Notes: generated by a model not told the origin, from the letters alone. A DNA stretch of 64,000 bases from Ectopseudomonas alcaliphila (GCF_900101755.1 NZ_FNAE01000001.1:1612001-1676000), one strand, 5' to 3'. Positions 1 to 11,845 are shown, counted from the stretch's first letter. Translations and numbers: made by a program.

Positions 1-252
1 CAGCTCGAAACCTTCGCCCTGCAAGCCACGTATCGCTTCGGCGCTGAGCTGGGCATTGCTCATGCTCGGCTCACCGGTCGCGGGGTCGATGACATAGTGG
101 CGCTGCTGAATACCGTTGCGGCGCAGCACCAGCTTGCGCGCACGCGATGGCTTGCCGCCGACCATGCCCAAGCGCGCTTCCATCTGCTCGTTGTCCACGG
201 GCTCGTGCGGCAGGCAGGCACTGATGCGGTTGATGAATACAGGGGTTGCCAC
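1..252 (-). CDS. DarB-like beta-ketoacyl-ACP synthase III, N-terminal part (runs off window)
   Basis: Only the first 84 codons are present; the gene continues past base 1. The start is a GTG at 252-250, chosen because a good Shine-Dalgarno (GAGGTAAGACC) lies just before it. The N-terminus (VATPVFINRISACLPHEPV) resembles the opening strand of the KAS III thiolase fold, with a 'RNGIQQRHY' segment typical of these ketosynthases. It lies 19 nt downstream of a DarA-like gene on the same strand. In known dialkylresorcinol clusters DarB is the ketosynthase that joins two acyl chains into a cyclohexanedione, and a DarA partner takes part in aromatisation. The catalytic Cys-His-Asn residues are outside the window, so activity cannot be judged. 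It could instead be a generic FabH-like enzyme. Confidence 0.65.
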   Translation of the reverse strand, partial: MATPVFINRISACLPHEPVDNEQMEARLGMVGGKPSRARKLVLRRNGIQQRHYVIDPATGEPSMSNAQLSAEAIRGLQGEGFEL

Positions 253-271
253 GGTCTTACCTCGGGTCACT

Positions 272-1189
272 TCACTCGCCGGACGGGCCGGCAAAGTAGG
301 CCTTCTCTCGCTGGATGCGCGCCTTGAACAGCGGGGCCAGCAACTTCTTCAGCAGAGCCGTGATCGGCACCACGGTCAGGATCAGACAAATCAGGAACAC
401 AATGTACAGCACCAGTCCGGCACCTCGCCGGCGACTCTGCTGCGGGCCCAGCGCCGAGAGCAGACGGCTCCACAGGGTAAAGCTGCGATTACCGACCTTT
501 TCGCTGGCGATCAGCTTCTCATCCACCTTTACCGCGCCGAGGCCTGCGAGCATCGGCTTGTCGATGGGTTGCCGATCTGCCAGCAGACGACCTGCCATAG
601 CGTCGCCGAAGCGACTCGCTGCCGCCAATTCCCGCTCGTCGATACCCGCACGCGGCACCCAGCTATAGGGTTTCTGCCGGCCAGTGAACATCCATAGCGG
701 TGTAGCCAGGAAACTGGCGGCCGTACCGCAGGCGTCGGTCAGTACCACGTTGTCCACCAGCTTCGCGCCGAGTGCCTGCAGACGCGCCTTGACCTTCTCC
801 TGCGCCATCAGCCACATGTTGCGGCAGCCGATCAAGGTCACCACCGGCGTGCCTTTCAGCAGACGAGCGGCCTCGGGCGAGGCAAGGAAACTGGTGCACG
901 GCAGCGAGGGCGAGAGGAACCAGACCTGATAAGCCAGAATCACCAGATCGTAGCGCTTGTCGGCATCGACGTTCAGCGGCAGCAAGGGCTGCGGCTTCAT
1001 CAGCACGGTTTCCGGGAAGATGCGAAAGAAGCCGAGAAACGGCCAGGGAAAGGGGAAAGGTTCAGCGGGTTGCAGCGCCAGGAAATCCACCTGAATGTCA
1101 TCGCATTCGCGCAGCGGCGCACAGACCGATTGCACCAAGCGGTCTAATTGGCCGGTCTGTGAGAAGTGGACGACTAAAACATGACGCAT
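272..1189 (-). CDS. DarA-like dialkylresorcinol-associated flavodoxin-fold protein
   Basis: 305 residues. The N-terminus 'HVLVVHFSQTGQLDRLV' has the beta-strand plus SxTGx loop of flavodoxin-like FMN proteins. A Cys/Gly-rich segment ('VTLIGCRNMW') lies mid-protein, and a strongly hydrophobic helix near residues 257-283 suggests a membrane anchor close to the C-terminus. This architecture matches proteins annotated as dialkylresorcinol condensing enzyme DarA, which in studied clusters works with the ketosynthase DarB. The adjacent downstream gene looks like DarB. No other aryl-polyene or resorcinol gene is visible. The start at 1189 is 32 bp from the divergent DUF2141 gene. The family call rests on recognition of sequence style and on the pairing; the product is not known. 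Confidence 0.6.
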   Translation of the reverse strand: MRHVLVVHFSQTGQLDRLVQSVCAPLRECDDIQVDFLALQPAEPFPFPWPFLGFFRIFPETVLMKPQPLLPLNVDADKRYDLVILAYQVWFLSPSLPCTSFLASPEAARLLKGTPVVTLIGCRNMWLMAQEKVKARLQALGAKLVDNVVLTDACGTAASFLATPLWMFTGRQKPYSWVPRAGIDERELAAASRFGDAMAGRLLADRQPIDKPMLAGLGAVKVDEKLIASEKVGNRSFTLWSRLLSALGPQQSRRRGAGLVLYIVFLICLILTVVPITALLKKLLAPLFKARIQREKAYFAGPSGE

Positions 1190-1221
1190 TCGCGGCGCAT
1201 TCCCTGCAAAATGGCCGGATT

Positions 1222-1704
1222 ATGCCACAGAGCCTTCTTCAAACCGTAACCCGCCTGTGCCAGCTTTGCCTATTGGTTCCGCTGCTCGCCTGCCAATCGC
1301 TCCAGGCAGGCGATCTGCTGATCGACGTAGAAGGCAAACAGGACCAGGCAAACCTGTACCTGGCGCTGGTACCCGCCGATCAACAGGACTGGCAGCCCCG
1401 CCTGCGCGAGCTGCAGGGAACGGAAACGCCGCTGCGCCTGAGCGATCTTCCGCCCGGTCGCTATGCCGTGCAGGTATTCCAGGACAGCAACGGCAATGGC
1501 CAACTGGATCTCAGCCCCCGCGGTATCCCGCTGGAGCCGATGGGGTTCTCCGGCAATCCGTCGCTCTTCGGCGGCAAACCCACGCCCCAAGACAGCCTGT
1601 TCGAGCATGGCACGACGGATACCCTGATCAGCGTGCGCCTGCACCCACCGCGCAAGAAGAAGGAACACCTGGCGCCGGCAGCGCCGCGCAATGGGGACCG
1701 CTAG
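1222..1704 (+). CDS. secreted DUF2141 family protein
   Basis: 160 residues from the ATG at 1222. A longer reading frame starts at 1159, but those codons overlap the divergent darA-like start and lack secretory character. Residues 1-29 form a signal peptide (hydrophobic 'LCLLVPLLACQSLQAG'). The rest matches DUF2141: 'LPPGRYAVQVFQDSNGNGQLD' followed by 'PRGIPLEPMGFSGN', a beta-sandwich with an Asp/Asn-rich loop that may bind calcium. DUF2141 proteins are small periplasmic or secreted proteins of unknown function. The tail is basic (RKKKEH). A gene of this kind sits next to hemE in other pseudomonads, as I recall the locus. Confidence 0.75.
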   Translation: MPQSLLQTVTRLCQLCLLVPLLACQSLQAGDLLIDVEGKQDQANLYLALVPADQQDWQPRLRELQGTETPLRLSDLPPGRYAVQVFQDSNGNGQLDLSPRGIPLEPMGFSGNPSLFGGKPTPQDSLFEHGTTDTLISVRLHPPRKKKEHLAPAAPRNGDR

Positions 1705-1752
1705 GCCATGTGACGGCCAGGCTGGAAGCCCGCCCGCCACGCAGCCTTCGAC

Positions 1753-2820
1753 TTACCGGTGATACTGCGCCGATAACTCGTGCACGGCCTCGAAGAACGC
1801 GCCAGCGTGAGCCGGATCGACTTCCGGGGTGATGCCGTGCCCGAGGTTGAACACATGGCCGCTGCCGGCACCATAGGCCGCCAGGATACGTGCCACTTCG
1901 GCGCGGATCGCCTCCGGCTTGGCGTACAGCACCGCCGGGTCCATGTTGCCCTGCAGGGCGACCTTGGCACCGACACGGGCGCGGGCGCTGCCGATGTCGC
2001 ACGTCCAGTCCAGACCCAACGCCTCGGCACCGCTGTCAGCCAGGGATTCGAGCCACAGGCCGCCACCCTTGGTGAACAGGATCACCGGCACACGACGGCC
2101 GTCGTGCTCGCGGATCAGGCCATCGACGATCTTCTTCATGTAGGCCAGGGAGAATTCCTGGTAGGCCGCCGCCGAGAGCGCGCCGCCCCAGGAATCGAAG
2201 ATCTGCACCGCCTGCGCCCCCGCCAGAATCTGCCCGTTGAGGTAGGCAGTGACCGACTGCGCCAGCTTGTCGAGCAACGCATGCATGGCCTGCGGGTTGT
2301 CGTAGAGCATCGCCTTGGACTTGCGGAAGTCCTTCGACGAACCGCCTTCGACCATGTATGTGGCCAGCGTCCACGGACTGCCGGAGAAGCCGATCAGCGG
2401 CACGCGGCCATTGAGTTCGCGGCGGATGGTACGCACGGCGTCCATCACGTAACCCAGATCCTTCTCGGCATCCGTCACCGGCAGCGCCTCGATGTCGGCC
2501 AGGCTGCTGATTACCTTCTTGAAGCGCGGGCCCTCGCCAGTCTCGAAGTACAGACCCTGGCCCATGGCGTCGGGAATGGTGAGGATATCGGAGAAGAGGA
2601 TCGCCGCATCCAGTTGCGGGTAGCGATCCAGCGGCTGGATGGTGACCTCGCAGGCCAGCTCGGGGTTCTTCATCAGGCTCACGAAGTCGCCGGCCTTGGC
2701 CCGGGTCGCGCGATACTCCGGCAGATAGCGGCCGGCCTGGCGCATCATCCAGATCGGCGTGACATCCACGGGTTGCTTGAGCAGGGCACGAAGGAAACGG
2801 TCGTTCTTCAGGGCGGTCAT
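1753..2820 (-). CDS. hemE: uroporphyrinogen decarboxylase
   Basis: 355 residues. The start is the ATG at 2820 ([14 protein letters not shown]), matching the usual N-terminus and length of HemE; the frame stays open to 2910, but that extension overlaps the upstream terminator. HemE removes four acetate carboxyls from uroporphyrinogen III to give coproporphyrinogen III in heme synthesis. Family hallmarks are visible: '[16 protein letters not shown]' near the N-terminus (residues 22-37), '[14 protein letters not shown]' with the catalytic Asp region, and '[16 protein letters not shown]'. It is downstream of gltD on the same strand, but a strong terminator separates them, so it probably has its own promoter. 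Cytoplasmic. Confidence 0.97.
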   Translation of the reverse strand: MTALKNDRFLRALLKQPVDVTPIWMMRQAGRYLPEYRATRAKAGDFVSLMKNPELACEVTIQPLDRYPQLDAAILFSDILTIPDAMGQGLYFETGEGPRFKKVISSLADIEALPVTDAEKDLGYVMDAVRTIRRELNGRVPLIGFSGSPWTLATYMVEGGSSKDFRKSKAMLYDNPQAMHALLDKLAQSVTAYLNGQILAGAQAVQIFDSWGGALSAAAYQEFSLAYMKKIVDGLIREHDGRRVPVILFTKGGGLWLESLADSGAEALGLDWTCDIGSARARVGAKVALQGNMDPAVLYAKPEAIRAEVARILAAYGAGSGHVFNLGHGITPEVDPAHAGAFFEAVHELSAQYHR

Positions 2821-2866
2821 GGCGGCATCCGGCGAAAAAAGTGCGGGCATTTTCGCAGACCCCAAA

Positions 2867-2898
2867 ACAAAAGGCACGGCGGGTGCCGTGCCTTTTGT
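2867..2898 (-). terminator. intrinsic terminator between gltD and hemE
   Basis: A perfect 14-bp inverted repeat (ACAAAAGGCACGGC, loop GGGT, then its complement) has A-rich and T-rich arms that give a U tract on either strand. It lies 42 bases beyond the gltD stop and upstream of hemE, so it should end the gltBD transcript and insulate hemE. Confidence 0.85.
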
Positions 2899-2940
2899 CC
2901 ATCGGGTCAATTTGTCGCGGGCAAACCACGACGCAATCGA

Positions 2941-4368
<1,428 letters not shown>

Positions 4369-4393
4369 TCATCAAACCACTTCAGGCGCATTC

Positions 4394-7300
4394 TTATTGC
4401 GGGTTGGCACGGGTGCTGGACAGCAGCGACTTCAGGCTGGCCGCCTTCGGTTTCACCAGCCAGAACTTGCGCAGGTAATCGTCCAGGTTCTCCAACAGGT
4501 TCTGACCCCACTCGCTGCCGGTTTCCTCGACGTACTCGGCGAGCACGCTTTCCAGGTGGCTGCGGTAAGCCTCCATCGCTTCATTGTTGATGCGTTGGAT
4601 TTCCACCAGCTCGTGGTTGACGCGGTCGTAGAAGCCGTTGTCCATGTCGAGCACATAGGCGAAACCGCCGGTCATGCCCGAGCCGAAGTTGTAGCCGGTC
4701 TTGCCCAGTACACAGACGAAACCGCCGGTCATGTACTCGCAGCAGTGGTCGCCAGTGCCTTCCACCACGGCGTGAGCGCCGGAGTTGCGCACGGCGAAAC
4801 GCTCACCTGCGGTGCCGGTGGCGAACAGCTTGCCGCCAGTCGCGCCGTACAGGCAGGTGTTGCCGATGATGGCGCTGTCCTCGGTGGCGAACGGGCTGCC
4901 AGCGGGCGGGGTGATGACGATCTTGCCGGCGGTCATGCCCTTGCCGACGTAGTCGTTGGCGTCGCCTTCCAGACGCAGGTGCAGACCGCCGGCGTTCCAC
5001 ACACCAAAGCTCTGACCGGCAGTGCCCTTGAAGCGGAAGGTGATCGGCGCGCCGTTCATGCCCTGGTTGCCATGCACACGCGCGATCTCGCCGGAAATGC
5101 GCGCACCGATGGAGCGGTCGCAGTTGCCGATGTTCAGATCGAACTCACCGCCGGTCTTGCCGGCGATGGCGTCCTTGGCCATTTCCACCATCTTCTCGGC
5201 CAGCAGGCCTTCGTCGAACGGCGGGTTCTTCGGCACCTGGCAGAACTGCGGCTTGTCAGCCGGGATATGCGCGCTGGCCAGCAGCGGCGACAGATCCAGG
5301 TTGCCCTGCTTGGCGGTTTCGCCCGGCAGCATCTCGAGCAGGTCAGTACGCCCGATCAGCTCTTCCAGGCTGCGCACGCCCAGCTTGGCCAGCCACTCGC
5401 GGGTTTCCTCGGCGACGTAGGTGAAGAAGTTCATCACCATCTCGACGGTGCCGATGAAGTGATCCTTGCGCAGCTTGTCGTTCTGCGTGGCCACACCGGT
5501 GGCGCAGTTGTTCAGGTGACAGATGCGCAGGTACTTGCAGCCCAGGGCAACCATCGGTGCGGTACCGAAGCCGAAGCTCTCGGCGCCGAGGATGGCTGCC
5601 TTGATCACGTCCAGGCCGGTTTTCAGGCCACCATCGGTCTGCACCCGCACCTTGCCGCGCAGGTCGTTGCCGCGCAGGGTCTGGTGGGTTTCGGCCAGGC
5701 CCAGTTCCCAGGGCGCGCCGGCATAGCGGATGGAGGTCAGCGGCGATGCGCCGGTACCACCGTCGTAACCGGAAATGGTGATCAGGTCGGCATAGGCTTT
5801 GGCCACACCGGCAGCGATGGTGCCGACGCCGGCTTCCGCCACCAGCTTGACCGACACCAGCGCCTTCGGGTTGACCTGCTTGAGGTCATAGATCAGCTGC
5901 GCCAGGTCTTCGATGGAATAGATGTCGTGGTGCGGCGGCGGCGAGATCAGGGTCACGCCCGGCACCGCGTAGCGCAGCTTGGCGATCAGGCCGTTGACCT
6001 TGCCGCCGGGCAGCTGGCCACCCTCGCCGGGCTTGGCGCCCTGGGCCACTTTGATCTGCAGCACTTCGGCGTTGACCAGGTATTCCGGGGTCACGCCAAA
6101 GCGGCCGGTGGCCACCTGCTTGATCTTCGAGCTCTTGATGGTGCCGTAGCGGGCTGGGTCTTCGCCGCCCTCACCGGAGTTGGAGCGACCACCCAGGCGG
6201 TTCATTGCCTCTGCCAGCGCCTCGTGCGCCTCCGGCGACAGCGCGCCGAGGGAGATGCCGGCGGCGTCGAAGCGCTTGAAGATCGACTCCAGCGGCTCGA
6301 CCTGGTCGAGAGCGATCGGCGCGGCGGATTCCTTGACCTTGAGCAGGTCACGGATCATCGATACCGGGCGGGTGTCGACCAGCTTCGAGTATTCCTTGTA
6401 CTTCTCGTAGTTGCCCTGCTGCACGGCCTCCTGCAGCGTGCGCACCACGTCTGGGTTGTAGGCGTGGTACTCGCCGCCGTAGACGAACTTGAGCAGGCCG
6501 CCCTGCTGGATCGACTTGCGGTTGTTCCAGGCCTCCAGGGACAGCAGCTTCTGCTCGCTTTCGATGTCGACGAAACGCGCGCCCTGGATGCGGCTGGCCA
6601 CGCCACGGAAACACAGCTCGGTGACCTCGTCGGCCAGGCCGACGGCCTCGAACAGTTGCGCACCGCGGTAGGACGCGACCGTAGAGATACCCATCTTCGA
6701 CAGGATCTTCAGCAGGCCTTTGGAGATGCCCTTGCGGTAGTACTTGAAGACTTCGTAGAGATCGCCCAGCACTTCGCCGGTGCGGATCAGGTCGCCCAGC
6801 ACTTCGTAGGCCAGGAACGGATATACCGCCGAGGCGCCGAAGCCCAGCAGCACGGCGTAGTGGTGCGGGTCACGCGCGGTGGCGGTTTCCACCAGGATGT
6901 TGCAGTCGCAGCGCAGGCCTTTCTCGGTCAGGCGGTGGTGCACGGCGCCGGTGACCAGCGCGGCATGCGCCGGCAGCTTGCCCGGGGCGATGTGACGGTC
7001 GGTCAGGACCAGCAGCACCTTGCCCGCACGCACGGCTTCCTCGGCCTGGTCGGCCATGTTGCGCACGGCGGCTTCCAGACCCAGCGACTCGTCGTAGTTC
7101 ATGTCGATGACATGACGGTCGAAGCCCGGACGATCCAGGCTCATCAACGCGCGCCACTTGGCCGGCGAGATCACCGGGCTGCTGAGGATCACGCGGGTGG
7201 CGTGCTCCGGCGACTCGCTGAAGATGTTGCGCTCGGCGCCCAGGCAGATTTCCAGGGACATGACGATCGCTTCACGCAGCGGGTCGATCGGCGGGTTGGT

Positions 7301-8842
7301 GACCTGCGCGAACTGCTGACGGAAGTAATCATAAGGCGAGCGCACCCGCTGGCTGAGCACGGCCATCGGCGTGTCATCGCCCATGGAGCCGACCGCTTCC
7401 TGGCCCTGCTCACCGAGCGGACGCAGGACCTGATCGCGCTCCTCGAAGGTGACCTGGAACATCTTCATGTACTGCTTGAGCTGATCCGGGTCGTAGAAGG
7501 CCGAACCGTGGTCACGGTCTTCCAGCGTCGCCTTGATGCGCTGGGCATGCTTGCGCAGCCACAGTTTGTAGGGATGACGCGACTTCAGGCGGCTGTCGAT
7601 GGACTCGGTGTCCAGTACCTGGCCGGTCTCGGTATCGACAGCGAGAATCTGCCCCGGGCCGACACGGCCCTTGGCGATGACATCCTCGGGCTGGTAGTCC
7701 CACACGCCGATTTCCGACGCCAGGGTGATATAGCCATTCTTGGTGGTGACCCAGCGCGCCGGGCGCAGACCGTTACGGTCGAGCAGGCACACGGCATGGC
7801 GACCATCGGTCAGCACCACGCCAGCCGGGCCGTCCCACGGCTCCATGTGCATGGAGTTGTATTCGTAGAACGCACGCAGATCGGCGTCCATGGTCTCGAC
7901 GTTCTGCCAGGCCGGCGGAATGATCATGCGCAGGCCGCGGAACAGGTCGATACCACCGGTGACCATCAGCTCGAGCATGTTGTCCATACTCGAGGAGTCG
8001 GAACCGACGCGATTGACCAGCGGGCCCAGCTCGTCGAGATCGGGAATCTGCTCGTTGGCAAATTTGGTGCGCCGGGCCTGCGCCCAGTTGCGGTTGCCAG
8101 TGATGGTGTTGATCTCGCCGTTGTGCGCGAGATAGCGGAAGGGCTGCGCCAGCGGCCACTTCGGCAGGGTGTTGGTGGAGAAGCGCTGGTGGAAAACCGC
8201 GATGGCGGTCTGCAGGCGCTCGTCACCCAGATCCGGGTAGAACTGCTGCAGGTCCGCCGGCATCATCAGACCTTTATAGATGATGGTCTTGTGCGAGAAG
8301 CTGCAGATGTAGTGATCGCTGTCATCGGCATTGGCCACCGACGAGCGACGACGGGCGCTGAACAGTTTGATGGCGAATTCCTGGTCGCTCAGACCTTCAC
8401 CGCCGATGAACACCTGCTCGATCTGCGGCAGGCGCTCCAGCGCCAACCGGCCCAGCACGCTGGTATCGATCGGCACCTTGCGCCAGCCCACCAGTTGCAG
8501 GCCGGCAGCCTGGATTTCGCGGTTCATGTTCTCGCGAGCAGCCTCGGCCTTGGCCGAATCCTGATTGAAGAACACCATGCCCACGGCATATTGCGCAGGC
8601 AGTTCGACGCCGAATTGCTCCTGGGCGATGGCACGCAGGAATTGATCGGGCTTCTGGATCAGCAGGCCACAGCCATCACCGGTCTTGCCGTCGGCGTTGA
8701 TACCGCCGCGGTGGGTCATGCAGGTGAGGGCCTCAATAGCGGTATTAAGCAGGTGATGACTAGGCTCACCTTGCATATGGGCGATCAAGCCGAAGCCGCA
8801 GTTATCCTTGAACTCATCAGGACGGTACAAACCTGCTTTCAT
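4394..8842 (-). CDS. gltB: glutamate synthase (NADPH) large subunit
   Basis: 1482 residues, the normal length. The start chosen is the ATG at 8842 ([15 protein letters not shown]); the frame extends five codons further but this is the family start. Residues 1-14 are the propeptide and Cys15 becomes the N-terminal nucleophile of the class II glutaminase ('CGFGLIAH'). FMN-binding synthase sequences follow in the middle ('[21 protein letters not shown]', '[10 protein letters not shown]'). The 3Fe-4S cysteines are '[12 protein letters not shown]', and the C-terminal beta-helix GXGXG domain is present. With GltD it makes two glutamates from 2-oxoglutarate and glutamine. A sigma-70-like promoter with an inverted repeat lies about 110 bp upstream. 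Confidence 0.98.
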   Translation of the reverse strand: MKAGLYRPDEFKDNCGFGLIAHMQGEPSHHLLNTAIEALTCMTHRGGINADGKTGDGCGLLIQKPDQFLRAIAQEQFGVELPAQYAVGMVFFNQDSAKAEAARENMNREIQAAGLQLVGWRKVPIDTSVLGRLALERLPQIEQVFIGGEGLSDQEFAIKLFSARRRSSVANADDSDHYICSFSHKTIIYKGLMMPADLQQFYPDLGDERLQTAIAVFHQRFSTNTLPKWPLAQPFRYLAHNGEINTITGNRNWAQARRTKFANEQIPDLDELGPLVNRVGSDSSSMDNMLELMVTGGIDLFRGLRMIIPPAWQNVETMDADLRAFYEYNSMHMEPWDGPAGVVLTDGRHAVCLLDRNGLRPARWVTTKNGYITLASEIGVWDYQPEDVIAKGRVGPGQILAVDTETGQVLDTESIDSRLKSRHPYKLWLRKHAQRIKATLEDRDHGSAFYDPDQLKQYMKMFQVTFEERDQVLRPLGEQGQEAVGSMGDDTPMAVLSQRVRSPYDYFRQQFAQVTNPPIDPLREAIVMSLEICLGAERNIFSESPEHATRVILSSPVISPAKWRALMSLDRPGFDRHVIDMNYDESLGLEAAVRNMADQAEEAVRAGKVLLVLTDRHIAPGKLPAHAALVTGAVHHRLTEKGLRCDCNILVETATARDPHHYAVLLGFGASAVYPFLAYEVLGDLIRTGEVLGDLYEVFKYYRKGISKGLLKILSKMGISTVASYRGAQLFEAVGLADEVTELCFRGVASRIQGARFVDIESEQKLLSLEAWNNRKSIQQGGLLKFVYGGEYHAYNPDVVRTLQEAVQQGNYEKYKEYSKLVDTRPVSMIRDLLKVKESAAPIALDQVEPLESIFKRFDAAGISLGALSPEAHEALAEAMNRLGGRSNSGEGGEDPARYGTIKSSKIKQVATGRFGVTPEYLVNAEVLQIKVAQGAKPGEGGQLPGGKVNGLIAKLRYAVPGVTLISPPPHHDIYSIEDLAQLIYDLKQVNPKALVSVKLVAEAGVGTIAAGVAKAYADLITISGYDGGTGASPLTSIRYAGAPWELGLAETHQTLRGNDLRGKVRVQTDGGLKTGLDVIKAAILGAESFGFGTAPMVALGCKYLRICHLNNCATGVATQNDKLRKDHFIGTVEMVMNFFTYVAEETREWLAKLGVRSLEELIGRTDLLEMLPGETAKQGNLDLSPLLASAHIPADKPQFCQVPKNPPFDEGLLAEKMVEMAKDAIAGKTGGEFDLNIGNCDRSIGARISGEIARVHGNQGMNGAPITFRFKGTAGQSFGVWNAGGLHLRLEGDANDYVGKGMTAGKIVITPPAGSPFATEDSAIIGNTCLYGATGGKLFATGTAGERFAVRNSGAHAVVEGTGDHCCEYMTGGFVCVLGKTGYNFGSGMTGGFAYVLDMDNGFYDRVNHELVEIQRINNEAMEAYRSHLESVLAEYVEETGSEWGQNLLENLDDYLRKFWLVKPKAASLKSLLSSTRANPQ

Positions 8843-8953
8843 AGGGGAAACTCTCACCAGGCTGCCTAGACCTCAGGCAAATTACTTTCTAATTCAATTA
8901 CTTAAACCCGAAAAGCGGGCACGGGCCAGCTTTGCACAGGCAAAAGGGAGGTC

Positions 8954-8994
8954 ATTGTACATATCCACCCATGGCGTCACAAACTTTCGTGACG
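8954..8994 (-). promoter_or_regulatory. sigma-70 promoter and inverted-repeat operator for gltBD
   Basis: Read on the minus strand: -35 TTGTGA (8982-8977), 17-nt spacer, -10 TACAAT (8959-8954), predicting a 5' leader of about 105 nt before gltB. An inverted repeat CGTCAC-N8-GTGACG (8975-8994) overlaps the -35 box and could be a repressor or activator site. Boxes and spacing are read directly; the regulator is unknown. Confidence 0.6.
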
Positions 8995-9031
8995 AGGGGG
9001 TGAATATTTATGTCGCAAAAACGAAGGATAA

Positions 9032-9063
9032 GACCGCAAGGTCGTGCTAACGACCAAGCGGTC
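9032..9063 (-). terminator. hairpin after the damX-like gene, possible terminator
   Basis: Inverted repeat GACCGC-aa-GGTCG, loop TGCTAA, CGACC-aa-GCGGTC, with a symmetric internal loop. It lies 17 nt beyond the stop of the SPOR-ATPase gene. The T-run is short and about 10 nt away, so it is a weak intrinsic terminator at best, between the pil-aro operon and gltB. Confidence 0.4.
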
Positions 9064-9080
9064 ATCTTGGGACAGAGCGC

Positions 9081-10691
9081 TTAGCGGCTCATTTCCTGCT
9101 GGATGCTACCCAGGGTGCGAGGCCAGGGCTTGCCCGCCTGCAGCTTGGCAGGCAGGGTTTTCACGGCTGCCTGAGCGGCATCGCGACTGGAGAAGCTACC
9201 ATAGGTCAGCACATACAGCGGCTTTCCCTGGTGGACCTTCTTGAAGTAACGGTATTCGCTGCCACCCTCACGCACGAGCGCCTGGATGTTGGCCTCCGAA
9301 CGCGACCCGACTACCTGCAAGGCATAGCGGGAAGCAGGCTGCTGCGCGTACCAGCTGGTCGCCGCCCCACCTGAGGCCACAGCCGGAGCCGGAGTCGGCG
9401 CGGGAGTCGGAGCAGGAGCAGGTTTGGGCGCAGGGGCCGGGGCCGCCGGTTTGGGCGTGGCCGACTCAGACTGCTGGGCCGGCGGTGCAGGTGCAGGTGC
9501 AGGTGCAGGTGCAGGTGCAGGTGCAGGTGCAGGTGCAGGTGCAGGTGCAGGTGCAGGTGCAATTGGAGCTGACGGCGGTGTAGCTGTCGAGGGCTCAGGC
9601 GAAGTCGGCGGCTCGAAGTTATCCAATTCTTCACCAGCCGCCTCAGCCAACGGCTGGCGAATAACGGTCTGCGATTCACCCACCAACGGCAACGGCAGCG
9701 GCTGACTGGCCCCTGCGAATTCAATGGCTGGCGCGCGACTTGCCGCAGCAGGCGCTTGCACCGGCTCTTCAGCGTCTACCGCCGGCGCGGAAGACTGCAA
9801 AGGCAGCGACGTGTTGCTGGCCACTGGCGCCGGCGAGGCCGATTCGCGCCCCTGCATGAACCAGGCAGCGGCGACACCTACCAACACGACGGCCAGCGCC
9901 AACAGATGCTTCTTCGGCAGAGCAAACCCGCCGCCGGCACCGCGCCCAGCCGAGCGCTGCGCGAGCATCTGCTCGACCAGCAGTTCACGCGCCTCTTGAT
10001 TGATTGCCCCGGGCCAACCCTGAGCGCGGACGTGTATGTCCTCGATCTGCTCTTCGGTCAACAAATCAATACCCTGACCGGCTCCATCGAGCCGCTGCGC
10101 CAGGTAGTCGCGCGTTTCCTCTTCAGCGTAAGGCTGAAGCTCGATCGCGTGATAACACTCCTCGCCACCTGCCAGCGCTTCCAACCGCGCCAACAGATCC
10201 TGCTCGGCAAACAGAAAGATATGTGGGCGCCCTTCGGCATTTCCCGCAGCAAGTGCCAAGACGCCTTTCAGTGCCGCGTCATCCAGTTGATCAGCATCGT
10301 CGACCAACAGATAGACCTCCTGCCCGGTCAACGCCAACTGCCCTACCTGCGCCAGAATCGAACGCACATCGGCCTGAGCAATGGACAGTCCCTGAGCTAC
10401 CTGGCGCAGCAGGGCCTCACTACCGGTGACACCCTGCGCAACGACAATGCTCTGCACCGCCTGCTTGTTGGTACTGGCGACCAGCGCCTGACGCAGCAGG
10501 GTCTTACCACTGCCTTCCGGGCCGACTACCGCCAGCAACAACTGGCTGTAACGCGCCAGGTGATGCAATTGCCCCAGCACCGGTTTTCTCTGCGCTGGAA
10601 AGAACTTAAATCCGGGCACTCGTGGCGCAAAGGGGTCGTGACTGAACTGGTAATGCGCCAGGAAAGCTTCGTCAGCATGCAAACTGGTCAT
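9081..10691 (-). CDS. DamX-like AAA ATPase with SPOR domain
   Basis: 536 residues. Order of parts: an ExeA-type AAA ATPase with Walker A 'GPEGSGKT' (57-64) and Walker B-like 'VYLLVDDADQ'; one transmembrane helix (about 265-285, 'LLALAVVLVGVAAAWF'); a long Pro/Ala-rich periplasmic linker including 13 consecutive Ala-Pro pairs; and a C-terminal SPOR domain (about 455-536) that binds denuded septal peptidoglycan. It is the third gene after aroK and aroB, the position of damX in enterics, and starts 10 nt after aroB. Its likely role is in cell division or envelope. The ATPase domain is larger than in E. coli DamX. The linker is encoded by a hexanucleotide tandem repeat whose copy number may vary. 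Confidence 0.8.
   Translation of the reverse strand: MTSLHADEAFLAHYQFSHDPFAPRVPGFKFFPAQRKPVLGQLHHLARYSQLLLAVVGPEGSGKTLLRQALVASTNKQAVQSIVVAQGVTGSEALLRQVAQGLSIAQADVRSILAQVGQLALTGQEVYLLVDDADQLDDAALKGVLALAAGNAEGRPHIFLFAEQDLLARLEALAGGEECYHAIELQPYAEEETRDYLAQRLDGAGQGIDLLTEEQIEDIHVRAQGWPGAINQEARELLVEQMLAQRSAGRGAGGGFALPKKHLLALAVVLVGVAAAWFMQGRESASPAPVASNTSLPLQSSAPAVDAEEPVQAPAAASRAPAIEFAGASQPLPLPLVGESQTVIRQPLAEAAGEELDNFEPPTSPEPSTATPPSAPIAPAPAPAPAPAPAPAPAPAPAPAPAPPAQQSESATPKPAAPAPAPKPAPAPTPAPTPAPAVASGGAATSWYAQQPASRYALQVVGSRSEANIQALVREGGSEYRYFKKVHQGKPLYVLTYGSFSSRDAAQAAVKTLPAKLQAGKPWPRTLGSIQQEMSR
9484..9561 (+). repeat. hexanucleotide tandem repeat, 13 x GGTGCA
   Basis: Thirteen perfect copies of GGTGCA run without interruption. 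On the minus strand they encode alternating Ala-Pro in the linker of the damX-like protein. Because the unit is six bases, gain or loss of copies keeps the frame and changes only linker length. Confidence 0.97.
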
Positions 10692-10701
10692 GGATCACTC
10701 T

Positions 10702-11805
10702 TCAAGAGTTGGACGACTGAGCCAGCGCTGCGTAGTCGCTACGCAGCGTGGCGTCGAGAATTTCACGCGGGTAATCGGCAGTCACTACAGCCTCACCCAA
10801 ACGTTTGAGCAACACGAGACGCAACTGACCATCGAGCACCTTCTTGTCCACGGCCATATGCTCGAGGAACTGCTCGGGCGTCATGTCGTGCGGCGGCACC
10901 ACTGGCAGCCCGGCAGCCTGCAGCAGGCGTACACCTCGGTCCCGATCCGCCGCCGATAGCCAGCCCAGACGGTGGGACATCTCCAATGCCATCACCGTTC
11001 CTGCGGCAACTGCCTCGCCATGCAGCCACACACCATAACCCTGCTCGGTCTCGATGGCGTGTCCAAAGGTGTGACCGAGATTGAGCGTGGCACGCACTCC
11101 CGACTCACGCTCGTCCGCACCGACGACACGCGCTTTGGCCGCACAGGATCGCTCGATAGCTTCGGTAAGCGCCTGCTGATCGAGCGCACGCAAGGCCGGC
11201 ATATTCTGCTCCAGCCATGTAAGGAAGGGCTCATCGCAAATCAGGCCATACTTGATGACCTCGGCAAGGCCAGCCGACAACTCGCGAACGGGCAAGGTAT
11301 TCAGACTGTTTGTATCGATCAGAACGGCCTTGGGCTGGTAGAAGGCGCCTACCATGTTCTTGCCCAGCGGATGATTGATGCCCGTCTTGCCGCCCACCGA
11401 CGAATCGACTTGAGAAAGCAGTGTCGTAGGAACCTGGATGAAATCGACACCACGCTGATAGCAGGCCGCGGCAAAGCCTGCCATATCACCAATCACGCCC
11501 CCACCTAACGCAACGACAGTGGTGCGGCGATCATGGCGAGCACTCAGCAGGCCATCGAAGATCAGCTGCAAGGTTTCCCAGTTCTTGAACGCCTCACCAT
11601 CGGGCAGCACCACAGAGGTGACGCTGTAGCCTTCGAGCACCTGCAGCAGCCTTTGCAGATACAACGGCGCGACGGTGTCGTTGGTCACGATCGCCACCTG
11701 CCGCCCAGCTATGTGCTGCGTGAGCAGCTCAGGGCGGGACAGCAGCCCCTGACCGATATAAATGGGATAGCTGCGTTCAGCGAGATCGACGTGAAGAGTC
11801 TGCAT
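10702..11805 (-). CDS. aroB: 3-dehydroquinate synthase
   Basis: 367 residues, family-typical. It converts DAHP to 3-dehydroquinate, the second step of the shikimate pathway, using NAD and a divalent metal. Seen: '[17 protein letters not shown]' (NAD-binding glycine-rich loop), '[23 protein letters not shown]' (active-site lysines), '[11 protein letters not shown]' (metal-binding histidines), and an upstream 'EVIKYGLI' Glu-Lys motif. It lies 51 nt after aroK in the pil-aro operon, with a GC-rich hairpin covering the aroK stop. Cytoplasmic. Confidence 0.98.
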   Translation of the reverse strand: MQTLHVDLAERSYPIYIGQGLLSRPELLTQHIAGRQVAIVTNDTVAPLYLQRLLQVLEGYSVTSVVLPDGEAFKNWETLQLIFDGLLSARHDRRTTVVALGGGVIGDMAGFAAACYQRGVDFIQVPTTLLSQVDSSVGGKTGINHPLGKNMVGAFYQPKAVLIDTNSLNTLPVRELSAGLAEVIKYGLICDEPFLTWLEQNMPALRALDQQALTEAIERSCAAKARVVGADERESGVRATLNLGHTFGHAIETEQGYGVWLHGEAVAAGTVMALEMSHRLGWLSAADRDRGVRLLQAAGLPVVPPHDMTPEQFLEHMAVDKKVLDGQLRLVLLKRLGEAVVTADYPREILDATLRSDYAALAQSSNS

Positions 11806-11845
11806 GAGGCCCCCAGGATAAAAAGGCCACTAGGATAGCGCAGTT

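Noticed and set aside
9484..9561. Tandem GGTGCA array as a CRISPR or other spacer array
   Set aside because: Units are 6 bp, contiguous and without spacers; it is coding microsatellite DNA.
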